In this document: one piece after another, positions 7,476 to 13,511 of the stretch
How positions within the stretch are numbered: position 1 is the stretch's first letter
Layout of the letters: every line of letters starts with the position of its first letter
Virus record (IMG/VR): IMGVR_UViG_3300017744_000024
Span: 1 to 43,815 of that record
DNA from: a virus
Reading direction: 5' to 3' (one strand)
DNA: 43,815 nucleotides
Program-made: the position numbers and the translations under genes
Notes under the pieces: generated by a model
The model's input: only the letters and a program-made list of their open reading frames with translations
The model's database searches: none
What the model was told of the DNA's origin: nothing

Positions 7476-8276
7476 TTAAATTTTACCAATTATGTCTCTT
7501 GCTCCGTATGTTACTAAAAATTTAGCACCTGCTTTGCGATACACTTTAGCAATTTCTATTTGATGCTCTATCGTGGGCAATCCTTTGTATTCATCACTCA
7601 CTTGATACAATCCTACTGGATTATATGTGCTGATGGATATCATGCTTAATTCATTCAAACTGTGTTGTGCTGGTTTAAGTAGGATATAATCTGCTTTTTG
7701 TGTTTTAAATTTATTTGCTGTGGCAGTCATTCCTGAATCACCGTTGATAGGCAATTGATATGTTCTTTCAGTGGTTGGGGTACTGTCTGCAAGATCTCTG
7801 AATGAACTGTAAAACACACTTCGATATTTCACATATGCCATCACTTCACAGTTGGTTTCTGCTTTTAAATTTTGCACTGTATTATCTCCCATGTCTGATG
7901 GAGCCAATATGTCTGCACCTGCTGATTCTAATTTCTTACCCAAATCAATCAACAATGCTTCACTAGTGTCTGGTTTATCCATCACTCTACAATGTCCATC
8001 TGGCAAAGTAGAACACAAACATACATCTACAATTAATTGTATTTTAGGAAATTTTGTTTTTATTTGATTTACAATTCTTTGATTAAAACTCCAATCAGGA
8101 GTCCAAGTTTTATATTGTGGTGTGATAAACAACAAGAAACTGTCAACACCTTTGTCTACATCTTGTTGTATCTGATCGTTAATTAAGATTTCGGAAAAAC
8201 TACTATTGTGGACGCCTAATCCAGCCGTTTCTGTTCTGCCTTTTTCGTTGACAAACAATGGCTGGATTAAGTCCAT
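7476..8276 (-). CDS. hemB: Delta-aminolevulinic acid dehydratase (porphobilinogen synthase)-like protein
   Basis: HemB condenses two 5-aminolevulinate molecules into porphobilinogen, the first common step of tetrapyrrole (heme, siroheme, cobalamin) synthesis. The family signatures are in order: DLIQPLFV (residues 2-9), zinc-type motif DVCLCSTLPDGHC with Cys86, Cys88 and Cys96 (CxCx7C), AGADILAPSDMGD (119-131), first Schiff-base Lys150 in YVKYRSVFYSSFRD, RTYQLP (171-176), second Schiff-base Lys201 in LLKPA, YQVSDEY (224-230) and LVTYGA near the C-terminus. Cys and Lys spacing is close to the family's. I chose the ATG at 8276, 5 bases after the lipoprotein stop. Upstream in-frame codons to 8384 lie inside that gene and look non-homologous. 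At 266 aa it is shorter than usual (about 320-340) and lacks the N-terminal arm used for oligomer assembly. It is probably active in the host cytoplasm, but that is unproven. Confidence 0.85.
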   Translation of the reverse strand: MDLIQPLFVNEKGRTETAGLGVHNSSFSEILINDQIQQDVDKGVDSFLLFITPQYKTWTPDWSFNQRIVNQIKTKFPKIQLIVDVCLCSTLPDGHCRVMDKPDTSEALLIDLGKKLESAGADILAPSDMGDNTVQNLKAETNCEVMAYVKYRSVFYSSFRDLADSTPTTERTYQLPINGDSGMTATANKFKTQKADYILLKPAQHSLNELSMISISTYNPVGLYQVSDEYKGLPTIEHQIEIAKVYRKAGAKFLVTYGARDIIGKI

Positions 8277-8280
8277 CTGA

Positions 8281-8484
8281 TTACTTCTCTTCTTTTTTAG
8301 GAAGTGCCGCACACTGTTCTTCGTCTGCTGGCAGACCAGTGTTTTTATCATAGATCCAAACATACGAATAAGTGATGTTGTCATCAGTCATTGAACATTT
8401 TTTTCCAAATGATACTCTTGGTTCTTTAATAGAACAAGCCGACACTGTGAAGAAAGTTAATATTAATATTGCAATACTTTTCAT
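8281..8484 (-). CDS. Small phage lipoprotein
   Basis: The product is 67 aa. I chose the ATG at 8484 because it is preceded by AAGGA and gives a proper lipoprotein signal: MKSIAILILTFFTVSACS, with a lipobox (VSAC) and the acylated Cys at residue 17. An upstream in-frame start at 8541 would add 19 residues across the promoter and is unlikely. The mature part is about 50 residues, has two more cysteines and a charged end (PKKEEK). It is the first gene of a cassette with its own sigma70-type promoter. Small phage lipoproteins often alter the host envelope (for example superinfection exclusion), but no family match is visible here. Confidence 0.7.
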   Translation of the reverse strand: MKSIAILILTFFTVSACSIKEPRVSFGKKCSMTDDNITYSYVWIYDKNTGLPADEEQCAALPKKEEK

Positions 8485-8512
8485 TGTAGTCCTTGTTAGT
8501 GTTTCCTCAATA

Positions 8513-8541
8513 ATTATACAACATTTTGGTATAAAAGTCAA
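8513..8541 (-). promoter_or_regulatory. Sigma70-type promoter for the lipoprotein-hemB cassette
   Basis: On the minus strand TTGACT (8541-8536) is followed by 17 bases and a perfect TATAAT (8518-8513). The transcript would start about 7 bases later and lead into the lipoprotein gene at 8484. It stands directly downstream of the gene 23 terminator and differs in type from the late motifs of the flanking structural genes. Confidence 0.8.
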
Positions 8542-8561
8542 GTCCTGAACAAAAAGTCAAT

Positions 8562-8586
8562 AAAAAAGGGGGCCGAAGCCCCCTTT
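8562..8586 (-). terminator. Rho-independent terminator of the gene 23 unit
   Basis: On the minus strand GGGGGC, loop TTCG and GCCCCC are followed by TTTTTTA, with flanking AAA/TTT extending the stem to 9 bp. The C(UUCG)G-closed loop is the classic extra-stable terminator loop. It sits 24 bases after the gp23 stop. Confidence 0.9.
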
Positions 8587-8609
8587 AATATGTAAGTGTT
8601 TACTGTTGA

Positions 8610-9782
8610 TTATGCAAACGAAATGTTTGACATAGTAACTTCACCAACGTAGTCCCCAGCATTACCAAGTGATGATGCTGTGTTGTTTAACTCTACATAA
8701 CCATATCTAGTCATGAAAGAAACAACTGGTTCAAAAGTTGATGGGTCAAGCACAACACCGCTAGACATTAACGGAATGTATGGGCAATAGAACGCCGCCG
8801 CATCTGCTTCAGATGAGCCTTTGTATCCTACCAATACAGACGAATCGTCTGCCGCATATGTGTCAACATATACTTTCATTGCACTGTTTAAAGTTCCAAC
8901 CATTTTTTGGTTAGTTGGTGCTTCAAAAGAACCTTCAGTTGTTCTTGCGAACGCTGAAGTTGTTGCAGATTGAAGTACAGTTAAAGCCTGTGGTGATACC
9001 ACAGCCCAGTTTCCTGCGCCTCTTCTTGTTCTTTGTGCAATTTTGTTTGCTACTCTGTTGATTAAAACAGCCAACGCCGCGTGTTCATCGCCTACGAAAG
9101 TCGCAGTTCCTGAAACAGCCGCTTGGTTGAATGCTTCTTCATCAGCCGCTAAAGATCTTAATGAGTTGATTACTTCTTGGTCGATTTCAGCAGTAATTTC
9201 TTGTGCTAATGCCGCCATGATTTCAGCCTCTACATCAATACCTTGTTGCGCCTGAGCATCTTGAGCAGATTCAAATGTCCATCTTGCTTGTAACTTTCTG
9301 CTTTTTGCTTCAACAGTTTGTTTCAAGATTTGGATTGACATCGCTCTACCACCAGTACCCTCTTTCGATGCTGTTGCATCTCCTTTAGAGTCTGTTGTGT
9401 TACCTGAATAGGCTTGACCAATTTTAAATGGTGATAAAGCCTCATCGCCCGCTGTAACATCATCGCTGTTGATAGTCGCGTTTTGTGTTTCTGCATATCT
9501 TACTCTTAACGTGTGGATTTGACCAACTGGGCCAGTCATCGGTTGTACTCCAACCAATTCATTAGCAATCACAGTAGGCATAACCCGTCTGATCACCGGT
9601 AGGATCACTCTGTTTAAAGTTGCAACGTTACCGGCAGATGTAGCACCTGCTGTTGCTGACTCTGAAAGATACTGTTTAGTATTTTCTAAAGTAGCCGCCA
9701 TAACTGCTTTTTTATTTCCAGTTAGACCTTCTAATAACGCACTCTTTGTGTCCTGCCAGCGAGTTTCTGTTAGTTCTGACAT
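8610..9782 (-). CDS. 23: Major capsid protein gp23
   Basis: The product is 390 aa, the T4-like major head protein that forms capsid hexamers. Core family segments are visible: VILPVIRRVMPTVIANELVG followed by VQPMTGPVGQIHTLRVRYAE (about 59-97), the INSLRSLAADEEAF region and the RTRRGAGNWAVVSPQAL region. The C-terminus holds FMTRYGYVELNN. The propeptide carries a likely gp21 cleavage site at YLSE|S (after Glu41), matching the (I/L)xE rule and placed just before the conserved core, as in T4. LLE|G at about residue 18 is a second candidate. It is the last gene of the head operon gp67-21-22-23 and is followed by a strong terminator. Confidence 0.97.
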   Translation of the reverse strand: MSELTETRWQDTKSALLEGLTGNKKAVMAATLENTKQYLSESATAGATSAGNVATLNRVILPVIRRVMPTVIANELVGVQPMTGPVGQIHTLRVRYAETQNATINSDDVTAGDEALSPFKIGQAYSGNTTDSKGDATASKEGTGGRAMSIQILKQTVEAKSRKLQARWTFESAQDAQAQQGIDVEAEIMAALAQEITAEIDQEVINSLRSLAADEEAFNQAAVSGTATFVGDEHAALAVLINRVANKIAQRTRRGAGNWAVVSPQALTVLQSATTSAFARTTEGSFEAPTNQKMVGTLNSAMKVYVDTYAADDSSVLVGYKGSSEADAAAFYCPYIPLMSSGVVLDPSTFEPVVSFMTRYGYVELNNTASSLGNAGDYVGEVTMSNISFA

Positions 9783-9802
9783 TGTTATTTTCTCCTTTTG
9801 TT

Positions 9803-10891
9803 TTAGATTCCAGCAAGTCTTCTAATATCAACGATGTTGCTATTGAATTGACTGCCGTTTACAATGTTAATTTGTTTATCGCCTGTTACTTCTGTGCCTT
9901 CATTTATTGCCTGTTTTTTCGCTGGAGTCCTACCGTTTAGAACAGCCGGTATGTACTTTTCGAATTGCTTTCGTAAAGCACCCGTCTGCACACTCTCCAG
10001 TAGATTGTTCATTATTTCTTTTTGTTCTGCATTCAATGGTTGTACTAACTCATTGATTACGTCACTTCTCTCTGCCGCTTCTTTAATTGTAGCAATTTCT
10101 TTTTCTTTTGCTTCAATTACTTTTTGTTTCTCGTCGACAGTCTTCTTCGCTTCTTCCGCCTGTAGTTTCGCTACGTCCACTACTTTAAGAAGTTTTGCTG
10201 TTTCACCTTTTTCGTTCAAGAATGATTGTGAATATTCTTGTTGATAAGATTCAAACAGTCTGCGACCAAAGTCGTTTTTGCGAGCCGCTTCAATGTCTTC
10301 TTTTAATGAACTAATCTCTTGTTTAAGAGTTTTGCCCACTACTTCTGACACTTTCTCAGCACCTTTTTTCACAAAGTTACTTCTAACTTTTTCAAAATGT
10401 GCTTTTGCTTCTCTGATAAGACGTACTTTTGTTTCAGCAACGTCTTGTTTGTCTTTTTGAAATTCTGCAATTTCTTTAGACAGAGCTTCTACCACGAAGT
10501 CCTCAAGTTTAACAAAATTTTCTGCCATAACTTTTTGGTCTGAGTGTAGTTCAGCAACTTCGCCTTTAAGTTGATCAAAAACAAATGCTTTTAACTTTTC
10601 AGTGTGTTCACCGATTTGAGTAGCATACTTAACTTTTTCTTCTGCAAGTTGCTTCTTGTCTTCTGCGAACTCTGCCATTTCTGCTTCGATTCTTTCAGAT
10701 ACCATTTTATCAACAGCGTCTGTCAAACTTGCTTTGTCGTGTTCATACTTCTCTGCAAATTCTTTACGAAGATCAGCAGTGGCAGAAAGTTTGTTTTCTT
10801 CAACCTTCTGGGTCCATGCGGATTCTATTTCTGCTCTGATCTCTTCCGAAATTCCGTTCGTTTCAAAAAGTGATTTCAGTGCTTCTAACAT
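9803..10891 (-). CDS. 22: Prohead core scaffolding protein gp22
   Basis: The product is 362 aa. It is almost entirely charged coiled coil (Glu/Lys/Ala-rich from about residue 20 to 290) with the family N-terminus MLEALKSLFETNGISEEI. The C-terminal part (NLLESVQTGALRKQFEKY, then IPAVLNG) is the best conserved block. It forms the internal scaffold around which gp23 assembles, and is digested by gp21 on maturation. Candidate cleavage sites matching (I/L)xE followed by a small residue include LLE|S and INE|G near the C-terminus. It lies between gp21 and gp23 as in T4, with AGGAGAT before its ATG. Confidence 0.95.
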   Translation of the reverse strand: MLEALKSLFETNGISEEIRAEIESAWTQKVEENKLSATADLRKEFAEKYEHDKASLTDAVDKMVSERIEAEMAEFAEDKKQLAEEKVKYATQIGEHTEKLKAFVFDQLKGEVAELHSDQKVMAENFVKLEDFVVEALSKEIAEFQKDKQDVAETKVRLIREAKAHFEKVRSNFVKKGAEKVSEVVGKTLKQEISSLKEDIEAARKNDFGRRLFESYQQEYSQSFLNEKGETAKLLKVVDVAKLQAEEAKKTVDEKQKVIEAKEKEIATIKEAAERSDVINELVQPLNAEQKEIMNNLLESVQTGALRKQFEKYIPAVLNGRTPAKKQAINEGTEVTGDKQINIVNGSQFNSNIVDIRRLAGI

Positions 10892-10901
10892 TCTTTATCT
10901 C

Positions 10902-11525
10902 CTATTTAGATTGGAGTTTTCCAATTATGTTTATTAGTTGTTCTTTTAGATATTTTTGTGCCTGTGTGTCCCTTGCTGAGTTAAATGCTTTTAAACCACC
11001 CTTTGTGTTCATTAGATGTTCGTATATTGGCTCAGGATATGCTCCTGGCGCCGATGGTTGTGCAACGATATCTACTGTGATGATTTCAAAATCTGATACT
11101 TGTCCGGATCCGTCTTCTTTAACATTACCCGAACCCCTGGATGAAACACCAAGTTTAACTCCGCTTTCCAGCATTGTTTTAACAAGTTGTCCCATCGGGG
11201 TTGGTAAAATTTTCATTTTTCCGTATCCGTTCGGTCCGTCCATCCACATTTCATTTACCATGTGTGATACACGATCTAGGTTAATATTAAGGCCTTCTGG
11301 ATGATCAACTTCGCCGAGAACACTGTATCCACCAGTGACTTGATCGTTAAGTGTGCTGACAGCCCTCTGGATTTCGTTAACAGGATACACTCTTTGGTTG
11401 GCGTTTTTAACACCTCCCTGAATGCAGATTCCCTTCATGTAAAGGGATTTACCGTTGTGTTCGTCCTTAGTCTCAACGACTATTCCCGCCTGGTCGAAAG
11501 TTAGCGTCTCACGTAATGATAACAT
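10902..11525 (-). CDS. 21: Prohead core maturation protease gp21
   Basis: The product is 207 aa. This serine protease of the herpesvirus-assemblin-like fold cleaves the core and capsid proteins during head maturation. Visible signatures are a catalytic His in LGEVDHPEG (His75), a Ser in KLGVSSRGSG (about residues 128-129) and the following VSDFEIITVDIVAQPSAPGA strand. Length is close to T4 gp21 (212 aa). The C-terminus contains an IYE motif that could be a self-cleavage site. It is followed by gp22 and gp23, the canonical order. Confidence 0.95.
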   Translation of the reverse strand: MLSLRETLTFDQAGIVVETKDEHNGKSLYMKGICIQGGVKNANQRVYPVNEIQRAVSTLNDQVTGGYSVLGEVDHPEGLNINLDRVSHMVNEMWMDGPNGYGKMKILPTPMGQLVKTMLESGVKLGVSSRGSGNVKEDGSGQVSDFEIITVDIVAQPSAPGAYPEPIYEHLMNTKGGLKAFNSARDTQAQKYLKEQLINIIGKLQSK

Positions 11526-11547
11526 CCGTTTTCCTTATACTACCTTA

Positions 11548-12558
11548 TTAACTGCCAATAGTTGACTTTGCAGAAGAATCATCTTCTGTGCTAGTCTTGG
11601 CCTTTGGTGCCGCAACAGGTTTCGCTTTGCCACCTGGTACATTAATGTTACCTGCGTTTTCTTCTTTTGGAGCAGGTGCTTTACTACCTGTTTCCTCACC
11701 ACCTTTAGCGATGTTAGAAGCCGTTCCGCCCATATCATTTTTGCCAGCAACTGGTGATTTAGAGTTATCTGAACCATCTGTATGCGTTACGCCTACTTTG
11801 TTCACATATTCTCTAATTTCTTCACTTGCTGTTTTAGGTTCTGCTGTTTCTACTGCTGGTTGTTCACCAAGTTCAGGAGCAACTTCTACAGTTTCTCCCT
11901 CTGCTGATTGATCTACAACGGCTTCGTCTTCTTTTTCTTCACCGTTATCTTCAGCGTCGTCGCCTTCAGCGTCGTCGCCTTTGTCCTCATCGCCCATCAT
12001 TTTTTCAAATTCGGCTTTAAGGTCATCAATAGCATCTTCTAGGTCAACTACTCTGTCTTCGATTTCTTCTTCACCTTTTTCAGAGTCGTCGCCGTTGTCC
12101 ATGTCACCTGCTGGTGCTTCGATGTCAGCAACCATATCGTCTGTTGCGTCTCCACCTACTTCAACTGCTGGTGCTACTTCTTGATTTTCTATATCTAATA
12201 AAGACTCATCTGTTGCTTCTTCATCTTTTGACTCTTCTTCTTTAGTTTCTTCTTCTTTTGAAGTTTCGTCTTTTGATGCTTCTTCAACTGCTTCGTCTTC
12301 TTTTGACTCTTCTGAAGTTTTTTCTTCAACTTTTTCGTCTTCTTTTGCTTCTTTAGACGCTTCTGTTGTTTCTTCTTCTTTTGAGTCTTCTTTTGAAGTT
12401 TCTTCTACTTCGATATCTTTGATATCATTTTCTAAAAGACCTTCATAGATTGATCTTGATTTTTCCACAACGATATCATGGAAAATTTCTTCTGCCGCTG
12501 TTCTATCGTCAGCGACTAATTTTTCAAGCATTTGCTCGAATTTACTTTTATCTGACAT
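11548..12558 (-). CDS. 67: Acidic prohead core protein, gp67-like
   Basis: The product is 336 aa. The N-terminal 45 residues form a helical unit (FEQMLEKLVADDRTAAEEIF, then HDIVVEKSRSIYEGL). A very long Glu/Asp/Ser/Lys low-complexity region follows (about 48-240, with many SKEE-type repeats). The tail is Gly/Pro/Lys-rich. T4 gp67 has the same plan, a short helix then an acidic tail, but is only 80 aa and lies between gp20 and gp21 as this gene does. A likely gp21 site IYE|G falls right at the helix/acid junction. Assignment rests on plan and position, not on strong identity. The DNA of the acidic region is a biased TTC/TTT repeat tract (about 12190-12420), likely prone to length change. Confidence 0.65.
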   Translation of the reverse strand: MSDKSKFEQMLEKLVADDRTAAEEIFHDIVVEKSRSIYEGLLENDIKDIEVEETSKEDSKEEETTEASKEAKEDEKVEEKTSEESKEDEAVEEASKDETSKEEETKEEESKDEEATDESLLDIENQEVAPAVEVGGDATDDMVADIEAPAGDMDNGDDSEKGEEEIEDRVVDLEDAIDDLKAEFEKMMGDEDKGDDAEGDDAEDNGEEKEDEAVVDQSAEGETVEVAPELGEQPAVETAEPKTASEEIREYVNKVGVTHTDGSDNSKSPVAGKNDMGGTASNIAKGGEETGSKAPAPKEENAGNINVPGGKAKPVAAPKAKTSTEDDSSAKSTIGS

Positions 12559-12601
12559 TGTTTTTCTCCTATTAACTGTTTATGATAAGACTGTCATGTA
12601 T

Positions 12602-12609
12602 TATTTAAC
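12602..12609 (-). promoter_or_regulatory. Possible late promoter (GTTAAATA) for the head operon
   Basis: GTTAAATA on the minus strand is about 43 bases before the acidic core protein start and downstream of a small hairpin (12637-12652, GGGTC with GACCC). It has two mismatches to TATAAATA. A promoter is expected here because the upstream gap is the only sizeable one before 67-21-22-23. Confidence 0.3.
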
Positions 12610-12636
12610 CGATAGGTGAAAAAACAGGTAGATAAT

Positions 12637-12652
12637 GGGTCGATACTGACCC
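12637..12652 (-). other. Small hairpin after the 195-aa ORF
   Basis: GGGTC/GACCC forms a 5-bp stem with a 6-base loop, extendable by weak pairs, 14 bases after the stop of the 195-aa ORF. On the minus strand a TTTTTT run follows about 10 bases later, so it is at best a weak terminator. Confidence 0.35.
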
Positions 12653-12666
12653 GTTTGACGCAGATT

Positions 12667-13254
12667 CTATAAATGATAGCGTCTTTTGAACTCTTGTACA
12701 GTGATTTCACTGTAATTCGTAAACTTCTTAAGGTCTTTAGCCTCAAAAACATCAGTACCTTCCGGTACTATTCGTATATATCTCTTTAGTGGATTCTTCT
12801 GTAGGATAATGCTTGTTTGCCGGTTCCAATTGCCGTGATAGGTGGCAGTGTCTGAATTCTTTTTGTAGTTGGGTGTATCGCCATATATGTTGTTCAGTTT
12901 GCCCTCAGTGGTGCCTGTGAAGTCAAAACCCAACAAATATATCAATTGATGCATATTTTTTGATGCTAACCACAGTGCTGTGGGTCCTGATGACCATCCT
13001 AGGCTGGGTTCGAAGAAGTTTAACCCTTTGTACTTTTTATATGCTCTGTTTGGATTGGTCCATACTGGCATATTGAACTGAGCACCTGCTAGACAGATCT
13101 CATTGATCATCTTGGCATCCACTGCCACTAGGTAATTGGGTGTGTAAGTTCTGTAAACAGCATTGCAGGCATACACTTTGCCAAACTGTTGTAAGGGTTC
13201 TAGGGGAACTGGTTTGCGACTGAGACCATTGCCTAATACAAAAGCAATAGACAT
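12667..13254 (-). CDS. Head-cluster protein with GT42/MptE-like Rossmann features
   Basis: The product is 195 aa, with no assigned function. Visible motifs are a glycine-rich N-terminal loop (FVLGNGLSR, 5-13), YACNAVYR (28-35), VAVDAKM (43-49), a central SSGPTALWLAS (88-98) and IYLLGFDF (105-112). This order (GNG-S loop, CNxxYR, then SG-x-x-AL and IYLLGFDF) resembles CstII-type sialyltransferases (GT42) and DUF115/MptE-like proteins, which bind CMP-sugars or pterin/nucleotides. That similarity is from pattern recognition only. It lies between the portal and the core genes. The upstream 79-aa ORF ends 3 bases before its start, so the two are probably co-translated. It could modify a head protein or a surface glycan, or be a non-catalytic relative. 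Confidence 0.6.
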   Translation of the reverse strand: MSIAFVLGNGLSRKPVPLEPLQQFGKVYACNAVYRTYTPNYLVAVDAKMINEICLAGAQFNMPVWTNPNRAYKKYKGLNFFEPSLGWSSGPTALWLASKNMHQLIYLLGFDFTGTTEGKLNNIYGDTPNYKKNSDTATYHGNWNRQTSIILQKNPLKRYIRIVPEGTDVFEAKDLKKFTNYSEITVQEFKRRYHL

Positions 13255-13257
13255 TTA

Positions 13258-13497
13258 TTACATTTCCGGTTGGTTAGCGGCGCCGTACATCTGTCTCACA
13301 AAGTCCAACTCTTTTTGTTGTTCGTCTTTGTGAAATTCACCGGCTTTTCTTGCTTTGTTGATCTGTTTCAATGACAGTCTAGTTTTACGTGTGTCGTCTA
13401 AAGACATAATAGACTGATCAGCAGTGGCATCGTATTGCTTCTGCTCACCTGGCTCTGTTGTTATTTGATCGTAATAAAAAAGTTCACGTAATATCAT
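13258..13497 (-). CDS. 79-aa head-cluster protein, unknown
   Basis: The product is 79 aa, starting MILRELFYYDQITTEPGEQK, with a basic middle (DDTRKTRLSLKQINKARKAG) and a helical C-terminus (LDFVRQMYGAANQPEM). It has no membrane or metal motif. It occupies the place of the small core genes (67/68) behind the portal gene in T4, but I see no clear similarity to gp68. A perfect TATAAATA late motif ends 5 bases before the ATG and there is no Shine-Dalgarno sequence, predicting a leaderless mRNA. Confidence 0.6.
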   Translation of the reverse strand: MILRELFYYDQITTEPGEQKQYDATADQSIMSLDDTRKTRLSLKQINKARKAGEFHKDEQQKELDFVRQMYGAANQPEM

Positions 13498-13502
13498 AAA
13501 AT

Positions 13503-13510
13503 TATTTATA
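13503..13510 (-). promoter_or_regulatory. Perfect T4 late promoter (TATAAATA)
   Basis: An exact match to the T4 late consensus on the minus strand, ending 5 bases before the ATG at 13497. In T4 the octamer spans about -13 to -6, so transcription would start at the A of this ATG. Confidence 0.7.
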
Positions 13511-13511
13511 C

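Noticed and set aside
7476-8384. HemB read from the upstream ATG at 8384
   Set aside because: The extra 36 residues lie within the lipoprotein gene, do not resemble the HemB arm, and the ATG at 8276 fits the DLIQPLFV family start.
8281-8541. Lipoprotein start at 8541
   Set aside because: That start lies in the sigma70 promoter and puts 19 charged or cysteine-bearing residues before the signal peptide. The ATG at 8484 has AAGGA.
9864-10244. 126-codon antisense ORF in gp22
   Set aside because: Ser/Phe/Cys-rich reverse of a coiled-coil gene, a common artefact of Glu/Lys-rich coding DNA.
10903-10909. CTAAATA motif on the minus strand before gp22
   Set aside because: It overlaps the gp21 stop and the gp22 ribosome site, which explain the bases. 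Too close to the start to give a useful promoter.
11535-11777. 80-codon ORF inside the acidic core gene
   Set aside because: Same strand, other frame, wholly overlapping the acidic core protein and its end. Composition looks like a frame shadow.
12190-12420. TTC/TTT repeat tract as a repeat array
   Set aside because: It is simply the coding bias of the Glu/Ser/Lys low-complexity segment of the gp67-like protein.
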